Below the pieces are notes generated by a model. That model saw only the letters and a list, made by a program, of their open reading frames with translations. It was not told where the DNA came from and did not search any database. Source: Dryococelus australis (lineage: Eukaryota > Arthropoda > Insecta > Phasmatodea > Phasmatidae). From it: a DNA stretch of 64,000 bases. Of this stretch, positions 37,592 to 48,914 are shown piece by piece. Position numbers and translations under genes: made by a program. The stretch lies in the NCBI GenBank assembly GCA_029891345.1, contig CM057009.1, forward strand, positions 307,064,666 to 307,128,665, written 5' to 3'. The first letter of the stretch is position 1, and each line of letters begins with the position of its first letter.

Positions 37592-37835
37592 TAGGCTGTC
37601 GGCGGAGAGGTGAGCGCTTTTGAAGCTCTAGTTACTTTTTCCTTTCAGCCATTTCTTTCATTCTTTAACCACTTTTTTTTAAATAATGCCATGCAAATAA
37701 TAAACACATCGGGTATATTCCACAGCACTAGGAAGTTAGCGTCTAAGGATAAAATAAAATATACTTATTGACTAGTATTATTATTTTTTTAACGAGAGGG
37801 CTTTTAAAAGTGCTTAGTTTGCCGCGAGCTTAACA
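37592..37835. mobile_element. Diverged MITE family A-like copy
   Basis: 'aggctgtcggcggagaggtg' with 'agcgcttttgaagctc' on the left, and 'gggcttttaaaagtgcttag' with 'tttgccgcgagctt' on the right, form imperfect inverted ends. Confidence 0.5.
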
Positions 37836-37839
37836 TAAA

Positions 37840-38915
37840 ATATGTGAGGTGGTCACAAGATTAGTGGTAAAAACGAGTAATTAAAAAAAAAATCACACAA
37901 GAATAATTTTAATCGAATAATAGTGCATGCAAAAATGGAAAAAAGTCCCACGTCATTAACAGAAACTTTATTTGATAATCTCGTAAATTCTTCCCCGCGA
38001 AAGGAAATAGTCTGCCTGTGTCAAAACTAAACGAACAACCGTTATGCGGCAGCGAGATAAAACACATGAACGAAATTTGAAACATTTTTGGCCAAAATTT
38101 TGCATGGAAACTTTCGCAGAAGTTTCATAAAGTATTCGTAGCAATATAAAATTAATACCTAATTAAATTATCTGAATGCGAATAATTACTGTAATATGAA
38201 CATTATATTAATTTGGGAAGATGTGAGGAGTTACGTAGCAGAGAAATGCACGAGGATTTGCATGTAATGAATAGTCACTTACGGAAACGCTATAAAAACG
38301 TAGACTTCACGAATATGATTCAGCCATATAAATACACAACCGAAAACGTATGAGTGTGTTACACAAATATACGAAATGTTGTAGGTAGTTTTTCGGTATT
38401 TCAGTATGAATTTATTCGTAATATCAAAGTGTAATCGTAGAGTATTTCGTTCAACGAACTTTTTCCTTTACCTCTCCGTTATGGGTAGCATATTTGTAAC
38501 AACAGGTTCATGTGAATTTTATTTTCATCGTCATTTTCGCGCCAATCAAACAAATGCATAACAAGGAAACGGGCAAGACATATCACAGCTCAACACGTGC
38601 CAACTCATCCACGATAGGAAAAATAATTCCGTCGAGGTCCAAGCAGCGGGAAAACTATCAGCACATGTTGCGCAAGCGACACTGGGCATGACAATGAAAA
38701 CAAAACAACCACGCACATGTTTGCAACTCAACTCTTTTAACTGGCATTCGCCTTACCTCGAGTGCTTGCCTTCGGATTCTTCCGTCTTCAACCCAGTCGC
38801 AAAGAGAAAATGATATGTATCTCGGTATAAGTATCACAGGAACACCTTGTCCGTTAAGTTGCCATGGACCGTCACGATAAAGGAGGAATTTTTATTTATG
38901 TCCTGTGTGATTGTC
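37840..38915. other. Unassigned stretch
   Basis: No supported gene and no repeat recognised. Composition rises toward the CpG-rich block that follows. Confidence 0.5.
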
Positions 38916-38917
38916 TT

Positions 38918-39240
38918 TAGCGCGGCAATTTCGACGCTCGCCTCTCGCGCGTGGCAGGGCCTCGGCGCGGGATCGGGGACGGCTGCGAGGCTCGTGCGCA
39001 ACGCGGGACTTCTCCAGCGCGACTGCCGGCTGCCTGCCTGCGTGGCTATGCCGCGCTACTTTTTGCCTACACCACGCCGCGCGTACCTTCCCTCCCCTCC
39101 ACCACTTCCCCTTCCCCCTCCTCATCAACACCCTAGCCGTTAACAAAACACAAGCGGAAATGCGCCGAGTGGGCGCAGCGCGCCGAGCGGCCGCTTCCGG
39201 AAACACCGCGCCGCCTTCCAAACACAACTCCGCCAACACG
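38918..39240. promoter_or_regulatory. CpG-rich block, candidate CpG-island-like or promoter region
   Basis: About 320 bp with dense CG dinucleotides ('ctcgcctctcgcgcgtgg', 'ggcgcgggatcggggacgg', 'gcgcagcgcgccgagcgg') in a window that is otherwise AT-rich. ORFs overlap on both strands, as expected from composition. It could be the 5' end of a host transcript or a GC-rich repeat; neither is shown. Confidence 0.35.
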
Positions 39241-39296
39241 AATCGCTGCGTCATGCATTATCCATGTGATTCACGATATTGTAACGGTCGCCTAAA

Positions 39297-39400
39297 CAAC
39301 GCTCACGGTTGTAAGCGTGCACTTTTTAAAGCACTGCTAAAGTTCTACTTCAAGGACATTCGTCCGCCTCATGCAAATAAAGCTAAACCGAGTCTATAAA
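39297..39400. repeat. MITE family A left-end fragment
   Basis: 'cgctcacggttgtaagcgtg' and 'cactttttaaagcactgcta' followed by 'ttctacttcaaggacattcg'. This resembles the left end at 893 and 52,272. No right end. Confidence 0.4.
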
Positions 39401-39441
39401 ACCACACGAAATGTACAACGCGCCACAGTAATGTACAACGC

Positions 39442-39858
39442 GCTGTTCACGGTAAAATAAGCACTTTTGAAAGACCTGCTTGATATATACTTGTATGCAC
39501 GTTGTATGTTCTTCCGCCTTATATAATCTAGCATTGCTGTTGGCCTCATCACTTTATTCATGCGTCGGTCAAGTGAAACTGCGGTATTATTAGATAAGTA
39601 AATATTGTACGAATCAGCTCGTTTTTACGCTTTGATACATTAGAAAATAAAGAAAGCGAGAGAAATAATTTAAGTCATCACAAATCGTTACCTTACACTT
39701 TTTGTTCCACGTTAGTATGTAGAACTACTTTCCCCTCCATCGTTACCAACATTACTGGGCGCATGTCACTCAGGGCGCCCGTTAAAATATATGCAGGTAG
39801 GGGCAGTGACTTCTTTCTAAGGTTGATTTCAAAAGTGTTCACATTATAGTGAACAGCC
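39442..39858. mobile_element. MITE family A copy (inverted interior)
   Basis: Left 'gctgttcacggtaaaataag'; right 'cattatagtgaacagcc'. The interior reads the family in the opposite direction to the 10.23 kb copy: 'gttcttccgcc', 'cctcatcactttattcatgc', then 'gtcaagtgaaactg'. ~417 bp, non-coding. Confidence 0.85.
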
Positions 39859-40451
39859 TTTAATAATATTTTCCAAAGAACTATGTATTGTGGATATTCG
39901 CCATTGCGATGCAGATGTCTCTCATTGAAAAATAAGACTGAGCAAAAAAAAAAGACAGTAACCAATATATTTTTTGTTGACAGTTGTCCTGTTTTATTAC
40001 TCTATTACCGCTTGGCATTATCCAGTGTTGCATACATATATATTTTTTTGGCCATAGGTGAGTTGTTTTTTTTTTGGGTTTTTTTTTTTTTTCGTGCTCA
40101 GTCTTGTTTTTCCATGACAAACATTTGCATAGCAATGGCGAATGTACAAATATCTCCTACTCATTCAACCCCATTGCACTTCTCATTCAAAGATTACAAA
40201 TATTTAATACAACGCATTACCAACGCAACTATTTTCTCTCTTTTTTATTCATATAAATTGTAAATGAAATATTTTAAATTATACGTGAAACATAAATTAA
40301 AGCTTGTTTCGCCGAAAATAATGTACTGTAGACAGAAATAAAAAAACACTTGCGATACATGATAGGCCTATATGAAGGAAACAGCCACAGTACGCCATAA
40401 AAAGGGTTACTTCTCAAAGGTGTGATTAAAAAAGTGCGAAGAAACCGCCAG

Positions 40452-41345
40452 TAGGCTGTATGGAATCTTCCATATATACAATTATCATTATCTTGGGCCT
40501 GATCACTTTATACGTGCGTCAGACAAGTGAAACTGTGGAATGATTAGGGAATTAAATAGTTTACGAATTTACTCATTCTCAACCTTAAATGCGTTGAAGA
40601 AAACATAAAATTAAAAATTACTTCAGTAATTATAAATGCTTACGTAATATTTTTAATTCAACGTTAAAGTTCGCAACTACTTGCCCAGTCAGTGTGTCCG
40701 TTAGAACGTAGGCAGGATTCACAACGACCCGTCGCGTCCGTCCGTCCGCCATCCGACCGTCAATCACGTGACCACAACAGCCAGTCAGAAGTGGCCATTA
40801 ATTCCTTCCGTCCGTCCGACAAAACCTTGGCAAGATTGACGGACGAATGGATGAAATTACAGCCTTCCAAACGTGTACGCTTTGTCACTCGTTCATCCCA
40901 AGTTTTTTTGCAAGGTTGTGTAGCGTGTGCAATGTTTGGTTTTGACTGTCTTTTGTTTACGTGTGTTTGTTTTATTACCTGTAAAAATTAATTAAGTGTA
41001 ATTTTCCCTGTAGATTAACTGGAATCGCGGTTGGTAACACGAGCTCCTCTTGTGCAATAGTAAAAATAATAAACTCTTGCTTTACATACTATTCAGAAAT
41101 TTTTTTCATCGATTAATTTTCGTTACGTATTTATGGAGAATTTTTATCCTATTTGTAAAGAGTTTTGTTTTTATTTGTTTGCAGCGATGAACTTACGACG
41201 GACATACGAAGTTCGGCTGTAAATCGCTCGACTGGGAGACGGACGAACGTATGACTGACGGACGCATGGCGGACGGACACGACGGTCTAGGCAGTGGCAT
41301 TTTTCAAAGGTTGATATGAGAAGTGCCCACTTTGCCGTGAACAGC
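40452..41345. mobile_element. MITE family A copy interrupted by another transposon
   Basis: Family A blocks ('gatcactttatacgtgcgtc', 'acaagtgaaactgtgg', 'acgttaaagttcgcaact') run to about 40,716. They resume at 41,288 with 'ggcagtggcatttttc' and the right terminus 'tttgccgtgaacag'. The left end is degraded. The ~571 bp between is a separate inverted-repeat element. Confidence 0.75.
40717..41287. mobile_element. Nested non-autonomous DNA transposon with CCGTCCGT-type inverted ends
   Basis: Left 'gacccgtcgcgtccgtccg'; right, reverse-complemented, 'gaccgtcgtgtccgtccgc'. 'taggcag' flanks both sides (40,710-40,716 and 41,288-41,294), consistent with a target duplication. The ends resemble PIF-Harbinger/ISL2EU-type insect elements; this superfamily call is an inference. 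The 99-codon ORF across the left end shows no transposase motif. Confidence 0.7.
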
Positions 41346-42589
41346 TATCACCTGAACGCAATTTGCCGCTTGAGGCTCAGAAGAGGGGAAAAACGACGAA
41401 AGTTCGTTCGTCCCTGACACACGATACGAGTGCGCGGTCGCTGCTGAGCGCAAGACTGTGATCTAGCGTGCAGTATTCTCGCTGTGTCGCGTGCACCTAC
41501 GCAGCTTTAAACACACCGGCGACAAACGGAATAGTCATTTTTAATTCGTACGTAACAGTGTTCTACTTGTAGACATCGATAAGCAATTTGTTCCAGTTGA
41601 ACGATGTTTCGTTCACGTGTCTTGTAGGAACTCTTTCCTCACCAAAAAATTATTATATTTTATAATTTTTTTTTTTTTGGTATTATGGCATTTAAAAATA
41701 ATAATTTTATTGTTTTCGGAACGTTCAAGTATATTCAACGAAAACTTTTAAAGAAAGTTTGGCAAGAGTGACTGGTAGGCCATGTCTTAACACATTTTGA
41801 GTTGCTTATCACAATCAACTTTGCAAATATGACAGACTGTTATAAATAAAAAAATACGCCAAAAATTACCACATATTCAGCAATTTTTAAAAATTTAAAA
41901 AACCCGGCGTAATTTTAAAGATCCCTTAAATCAGGTAGTGTTATCTTAATTTCAATGTGAATTATCTCATTTCGGCGAGTGAGTTAAATTGCATTATTTG
42001 TACGTAAAATTGAATTAAAATTGTGATTTTGTCATGGTATTAAAATATATTCGGCCAAAGATATGTTTATGCGAGGGAATAATAGTAGAATACATGGGAG
42101 TATTTGAACCGTATTTCGTACAAAAAAAAATACAAAAAAATGAATTTTTGTGACCAAAACTGCTAGGCGGCGACTCTCATCAATTTATTGAAGGAAACTG
42201 TATAACAAAGCTGAATCCAGTCTCCTATCGTAAATTATTTTGTGTCAGCGTAGTATGCTTTAAGATACGAAAGTTTCAAAAGCCCAATATAGCAAGTGTG
42301 ATATCTTGGAAATACCATTCAGTCCTCGTCTGGGGTATGGCGTCTTTTCGCAGAGAGACATATTAGCGATGCGTTCAGCAGGTTCGTAAAAAAAAAAAAT
42401 AGGTATTTCAAATATGCTGGAATGCATTTCAAACTATTGAATGTGCTATTAATGTGCTGATCAACGAAAATAACACAAACTTCGGTCGAGGGATGTAGAG
42501 TGCTTTCAAGACATGACACGCACGTTAGGAACACCGTTTCAGAAAACTCCAAATCGGCTAAAAACCAAGAGTGGATAACTTAACCGTAA
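41346..42589. other. Unassigned AT-rich stretch
   Basis: No supported gene. The minus ORF at 42,319-42,552 lacks any recognised domain. Confidence 0.5.
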
Positions 42590-44065
42590 CATTTAGCAAC
42601 GTTATTTTACGGAGCAACAAAAAAGCTTGTTAAACGATTTCGGTAATTACAGTACAGAACTTTCACAGCAAGTGTTAACTCCATAACGTTACGTGCACTA
42701 TAACATCATGATACGGAACCCAGGAAAAGTTATTAATAAATATTTGTGTTGCCACGAATAACGTTATTCGCTTAACGCTATAGCCAGTGGTTAGAAAATA
42801 TTGTTACGGCGCACATGAAGTGACGGTACATAAATCAGTAAAAGTCATAACTGTATTTACGTTTCTGTATATAACGTCGTTTCCATTACGCTTTCACACG
42901 TGGTAACGTGATAAAGTTGATGTGCGCTATAACGTCATGGTCATAGCAAAGTAAAAGTCATAACTGTATTTACGTTTCTTTATATAACGTCGTTTCTATT
43001 ACGCTTTCACACGTGGTAACGTGATAATGTTGAAGTGCGCTATAACGCCATGGTCATAGCAAAGTAAAAGTCATAACTGTATTTACGTTTCTGTATATAA
43101 CGTCGTTTCCATTACGCTTTCACACGTGGTAACGTGATAATGTTGAAGTGCGCTATAACGTCATGGTCATAGTAAAGTAAAAATCATAACTGTATTTACG
43201 TTTCTGTTTATAACGTCGTTTCCATTACGCTTTCACACGTGGTAACGTTATAATGTTGAGGTGCGCTATAACGTCATGGTCATAGTAAAGTAAAAGTCAT
43301 AACTGTATTTACGTTTCTGTATATAACGTCGTTTCCATTACGCTTTCACACGTGGTAACGTGATAACGTTGAAGTGCGTTATAACGTCATGGTCATAGCA
43401 AAGTAAAAGTCATAGCTGTATTTACGTTTTTGTATATAACGTCGTTTCCATTACGCTTTCACAAGTGGTAACGTGATAATGTTGAGGTGCGCTATAACGT
43501 CATGGTCATAGTAAAGTAAAAGTCATAACTGTATTTACGTTTCTGTATATAACGTCGTTTCCATTACGCTTTCACACGTGGTAACGTGATAACGTTGAAG
43601 TGCGTTATAACGTCATGGTCATAGCAAAGTAAAAGTCATAGTTGTATTTACGTTTTTGTATATAACGTCGTTTCCATTACGCTTTCACAAGTGGTAACGT
43701 GATAATGTTGAGGTGCGCTATAACGTCATGGTCATAGCAAAGTAAAAAAGTTATGAGTATTTTTACGTCGGTGTGAGTAACGTTATTTACATAACGCTTT
43801 AGTTTATGATAACCTAATACAAGTTACGGTACACTGTAACACCAATGTCATGAGAAAGTAAATGTTAAGTACATGTGCTTTGTTGCCAATAACGTTATTG
43901 TCATAATGCTATAGCTCGTGGCAACACATTAACGTTGCTCTGCATAATAAAGTCAAGGTACTTAACTCGGTAAAAATGTAACTATTTTTGTGTACCTGTG
44001 AATAATTTGATACACATAAGAGTATAATTAGTGGTAAAAAATAACGCTGCGGTACACTTTGTCAC
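42590..44065. repeat. Satellite-like array of 113-bp units with degenerate flanks
   Basis: Eight near-identical units start at 42,841, 42,954, 43,067, 43,180, 43,293, 43,406, 43,519 and 43,632 and end at 43,744. Each contains 'gtatttacgtttctgtatat', 'aacgtcgtttccattacgct' and 'gctataacgtcatggtcata' or close variants. Flanks at 42,590-42,840 and 43,745-44,065 keep the same word order but are strongly diverged. The last four units form two dimers (see findings). No coding. Confidence 0.93.
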
Positions 44066-45336
44066 AGCATATAACTCTATACTGCATATGATTAGTGTTG
44101 CTGCCAATTATACTATGGTATTCAATACAATACTAATTATTATATTATTTTGACTTTAAATAGCATGTTGAGGACAGTCTATGCTTTGAAATAGTAATCA
44201 TAAAGTAATTTTATTCATACAGGTGATACGCCTATAAATATGGCAAAACTTTAGGAGTATGTTCATATTCTGTTTACATCTTTGCCCTTGTGTAATAGTA
44301 CTATTCTGGAACATTTTAGAATAACGTTACGGTCCGAGAAATTTGCTGGAAACACTCTCGTAACAGTCATCTAGGGCATTTAGAAAACTTTTAATCTTTC
44401 TCGTGCAAATAGCCTTGAAACTGAGCATTTCAATGCCAAAATTTATAGGACTGGTCGACCAAATTACGACTACCCTTTAAACATATGTTCCTACAGACGG
44501 TAATCGGTAATAGCATAGTTTTATTTTAATCACAAATACCGTGGCTTTATTTATAAACCAGCCTCTACAATGTGGGTGTGTCAATACCTTCTGAGGCGAC
44601 GGTATGAAATAATTGTTTTTCGTAGTTACATATTTTATTCCAACTATTTTTGGTCCGAGGTATGAAATTCCAATATATATATTCGCTGCCGACTTTTGAC
44701 CAAAATTAAGTTTTCATATTTAGTTTCCAGTTTAATAGAGGAGAGAGAAGATTCTAAAGAACTGTATCTGGAACTGTATTACGAGTTCTGGCGCAGAATT
44801 CAGGATACTGAACGTGGATATAATTGGCCAGTAATCGTGCTCTCTCAATCCATCTGGACGATGGCCACTTTATTTAAGTACACTGTCGGATGGGAAATAT
44901 ATTTTTTAATCATGTGGTAAATATATATTTTCAATTTTGCAAAGCCTGTACTTGTAAAATACAAAAATGACCGCCTATTTTTAAAATGTCTGTAACTCAC
45001 AACCACAGCTATCTTTTAAGATTATAACTATCCAACATGGCTGTCGTACGGATGGATTGAGCGATCATAAATACTGGCCAATTTATTAGCTCCACGTTAA
45101 AATTTCTGAATTACGCATCAGAACATACATTTGTATACTAATGTTAATGACCTGACATTCAGGAAATCGTTACTTATCTACTTATTTTCTACTTAGACAG
45201 CGTGAAAAATATTGGGTATTTGGTGTATATCCAAATTACAAAATTGTTCCATGTAATATTGAAATTTTGCCAAAAGCGAAATTCAGTAATCGATTTGCAT
45301 TTGCTTTCTTTTTCGGGTAACAAGAATGTTGTTGAA
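44066..45336. other. Unassigned stretch between satellite and zinc-finger remnant
   Basis: A 74-codon plus-strand ORF at 44,696-44,920 follows an acceptor-like 'tttagtttccag' and has a charged then hydrophobic composition, but no domain is recognised. Other ORFs are short. Confidence 0.4.
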
Positions 45337-45390
45337 CTATTTTTGAACATAAATAAGCTTTCTTCTGTTTGCTTTCGGTCCAACTACATA
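45337..45390 (-). pseudogene. C-terminal piece of the transposon-split zinc-finger gene
   Basis: On the minus strand this codes VVGPKANRRKLIYVQK and a stop. It continues, in frame across the 4-bp flank 'cata', from the piece that ends at 48,915 on the other side of the mariner-like element. With the element removed the codons read ENTCY then VVGPK, so the two pieces were one reading frame before insertion. The short conserved basic end gives no function on its own. Confidence 0.5.
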
Positions 45391-45494
45391 CAGGATGTTC
45401 CGCCTAACGAGGAAAACCCCAAAATTTCAGGAACGGTTGCAGATCACGAAATGCGGTTTTCGATAAATGAAATTGACGCCCAGGGAATGCCCAG

Positions 45495-47345
45495 AACACC
45501 TCAAATATACAACTACAAATACTTAAAAAGACGAAGTAACTTTGAAAAGCAAGGTTAGATAAAGAAAGAGATATAGATTATGCACTAAACATAGTCATGA
45601 AGCAGAAAAAAAAAAAAAAAACAGAATAAAACCGTTTTTTAAGTTGCACAAGGTCAGTCTACACTACCAAATAGAAACATGATTAAATTTAATATTTACT
45701 TTAATACAGCAATATTATTTCTTTTGGGAAAATATACAAAAACCCAAATGGTCTCAACAAAATATTAGTTTACAAATTTCTAGAAAGCTGATAATCCTTA
45801 CAAAATATTTGCAGTAATATTCCATAGATAGATATATATGTTCCACAAGGACTGTTTCAAACAAGTATTTCTTTAGTTATCTCACAAGAATTATTAAAAC
45901 ATTCTCTATATTACCATTAAAAATAAACCTAGGTGTTGAAGCAAATAGTACACAAAACTAGAATATCATATGCACGCACCTGAGTATTCCTTTAATTACT
46001 CCAAATTTCTTGTAAAACTTTTACAAAATTCCTTAGAATGGGTAACTCGTGACTTATCCTGTATTTCCATTTTTTTAAATTTCACATGGCCATAACTTTG
46101 AAAAGCCATTTAAAATTTTAGCTCTTACTTCTTTTTCAAAAAACACAAAATGTTTACGTCTCCCAACTTGGCTACCTAAGATTTTCATGGCTATTGATAG
46201 TTATTTTAAGGTAATTATTTCTTACTTCAGTTCTGATATCAATTATTCAAAAAAGTAAATCCACAACTATGGCAAAATTAAACGGGGGAAAATCTTTGGC
46301 TTCTGAGTCCTGGCAGAGGCCAATATAATCTTCCCAAATAGCCCATTTACAAAACTGTGGGCAAAACGAAATAATGAAAGAAGTTATTCCATCAGCCCAA
46401 AAATGGCAGAGAACTGACAATATACAAAGTAAATAATTTTTAACAAGAAAATTAAAGTTCCACTTCTAATATTTACTAATAAATGTCTCATTTGAAACTA
46501 AGAAGCGATTCCTTATTAAGTTGTGCAGAAATATTTAAACTGCTAATTTTATCCATCACAGAAATATCCTGACTGTAACTGAAAACTGAGAGCGCCAAAC
46601 TGACGTTTGTGCATCTCCTAAAGGGTTTTTACATTTTTAACAACCAGTCATCAAACTGAATACCTGACCTGTCATCTATGGAAGACTTCCCTCTCAGCCA
46701 AGTATCTGACCCCGGTGCCAGGTTTTACCAGCATTTAAATAATAAATAGCAGCATTGCCTCGCTATGGGGGTAGCTACAATCATCCACCCGATAGCGAGT
46801 CCACTATCTCAAATCAATTTACCCAATTGAACCCTATAGGGGTTACCAGAATTCAAAACGTTTAATAACAACCCAGTAAACATTCTCTGCGACGTCACCT
46901 CTGTTACATTCAAACCAGCCATTCACAAGTGCGCGTGCTAGGTACGTCTTTCCGCCGAACTTTGGGGAAGGAACACTGCTGAAATCTGGTGGCGGCGGCT
47001 TCAACTCCAGCCAGCTGAGCTGCGCCCAGCAGTATGCTAGCCGACTCTCGCGGACTGTGACACATCGCAGTGCCAGTCAACCAAGAAAACATATCTGTGC
47101 GGTAATTATGCTACTACGAGCCGTAATTCCACAAACGTGGGCGTCCATAATATAGATGTAAGTGTTTATGGGTATTAAAGTAAGTTTTTAGCATTATTTG
47201 TCCATATTCTGTAGTTTTGTTCTACCACACGTCTTCCGATCAACACTTTTCATGAGGCAGACAGGTGAAATGATGTTGCGTCGGAAATGGGCCGGGCGGA
47301 GAGACAACAGTTCGCAAATTTATAAGCATACTTGTCTCAAAATTA
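45495..47345. other. Insertion inside the mariner-like transposon
   Basis: The left inverted repeat is interrupted after about 45,490 and resumes at about 47,345, judged by alignment to the uninterrupted right end. The ~1.85 kb between is mostly AT-rich without a recognised ORF. It contains a more balanced segment with a possible hairpin: 'cctcgctatgggggt' near 46,756 against 'aaccctataggggtt' near 46,830. Its own ends and type were not recognised. Confidence 0.5.
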
Positions 47346-47679
47346 CGTGTGGGGGCATATTCATAACAAGTGTATGGACAGAAATAATAAAACCACATAT
47401 AATTTTCCCCTGGAAACATACATTTATTTCAACGGCATCTGAAAGTACGTGCAAATAGTAATTCAGTTTTACAGCATATAAAATGTTAAGTAACAAAGAA
47501 ACGCTAAGAAATAATGTGCAAATATGATTAAGTTAGGTGAGCCAGTATCATGGGGCAGTGAACCTGTACTCACAGCTGTAAGCATGCAACACGCGCCGTG
47601 ACACATCCTGGCGGGACCGCTTCCTAATAGCAGCGCAGCACCAGTCCCTGTAATCTATTTAGGTAAGTTGTATTGCAGT

Positions 47680-48560
47680 GTGTGGCTGCACGTATGCAAT
47701 GAAGTTCACGAATAAGAAAAAAACTGGATTCTCTACATATTTACATTGTGTAGGCAGAAATGCCAAGCAAGCAGTTCAAATGTATGGTGAAAGGTGTCCT
47801 AATCGAACGACCATATCATGGCAACGATACAAAGAAATTGCACAAGTTTCATGTCACGAGGTGAATGGAACTCCACAACGCGAGTTCGTCCAAAGACTGC
47901 TACGGGCGATATGCATCAACACGATGTGTTGGCACGTGTCGATGCAAATCCCCATATGGGTACGCGAGAACTTGCCAGGTTCGTAGGAATAAGTCATACA
48001 AGTGTGTTACATAGACTACGCAAATGGACATTCCATCCATATCACGTGGTTCTTTATCAGGCATATTTCTAGCAGCGTGTTCATTTTGTAGGTTTGCTCT
48101 TATGTCTTTAAGAGATGACAACAATTTCTGAATACCATACTATTTACAGACGAAGTGACCTAAGGCCACTTAAATTGACGTAATAAGTACTGTTGGGCGA
48201 CGGAGAATTCACATTGGGTCCGGCACATGGAGCACCAGCGACATTGGAATGTGAACATTGGTGTGCAGTCGTTGGAGACTACGTCATATGGCCCTATTTC
48301 CTTCAAGGGACAATGACCGGCTGTACGCACGTCATTTTTATCAGAGAGACCTTACAGGCACTTCCGGAAGACATACCGCTCGGCATACTTTGTGGTAAGA
48401 CACCAGAAGACACGCAGGAACGCATTGTGGCAGCTTGCAGGGACATTACGCCAGAAAAACCTTCAGGCCGCTCGTCGCTCACTACATGTGCGTTTACAGA
48501 TGTGTATTGCTGTCGATGGTAAACACATCGAGCACATGCTGTGAAAAGACTTCATGTGAA
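47680..48560 (+). pseudogene. Transposase with DUF4817-type N-terminus (Mariner/Tc group), decayed
   Basis: Transposases of this insect group carry an N-terminal DUF4817 helix-turn-helix and a DDE nuclease. Here GRNAKQAVQMYGERCPNRTT matches the DUF4817 start and ARVDANPHMGTRELARFVGI with SHTSVLHRLRKW matches the second helix-turn-helix. FTDEVT near 48,144 is the first catalytic Asp box. VVGDYVIWPYFLQG and IRETLQALPEDIPL follow, then PEDTQERIVAACRDITPE. The segment between about 48,395 and 48,400 skips the roughly 100 residues that hold the other two catalytic acids, and several frame changes occur. The 3' end near 48,520 (VNTSSTCCE) matches the usual C-terminus in a shifted frame. Non-functional. 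Confidence 0.78.
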
Positions 48561-48914
48561 GTATTTCAACCATTATTGTGTTCTTTTGTACTATGCGTGC
48601 GGATGCGACTGCATTTATCCTTAGGTTGGTTTGTTCTATTTGTGTTGTGCACCTTTACGCACTCATTACTCAGCGTATACTATACAACTGAATCTCTGTT
48701 TGCATGTGATCTAAGAAACGGTTGAATTAAAAGTACGCTTCCAGGGGAAAAATCATATGTGGTTTAATTATTTCTGTCCATATACTTGTTACGAATAGTC
48801 ATTTTGCGTCAAATTACTTGCCCCGTACGCAATTTAATTGAGTGAAAACCGCGTTTCCTAATCTGCAACTGTTCCGGAAATTTTGGGGGTGTCCATGTTA
48901 GGCGGACCATATTG

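Larger units (their letters stand above)
45391..48914. mobile_element. Mariner/Tc-like DNA transposon, split by a ~1.85 kb insertion
   Basis: The left end 'caggatgttccgcctaacga' and the right end (reverse complement 'caatatggtccgcctaacat') continue as inverted repeats ('cccaaaattt', 'ggaac(g/a)gttgcagat', 'gcggttttc'). After the inserted block, 'gtatggacagaaataataaa' on the left pairs with 'tttaattatttctgtccata' on the right. 'cata' flanks both ends, consistent with a TA-type target site. Total 3.52 kb including the insertion. It encodes a decayed transposase. Inactive. Confidence 0.8.

Noticed and set aside
38911-39399. 162-codon plus-strand ORF
   Set aside because: Both strands are open in several frames because of the CpG-rich composition. 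No domain, and an internal MITE-like end overlaps its 3' part.
44696-44920. Host exon candidate
   Set aside because: An acceptor-like site precedes it, but no domain, no donor and no partner exon were found.
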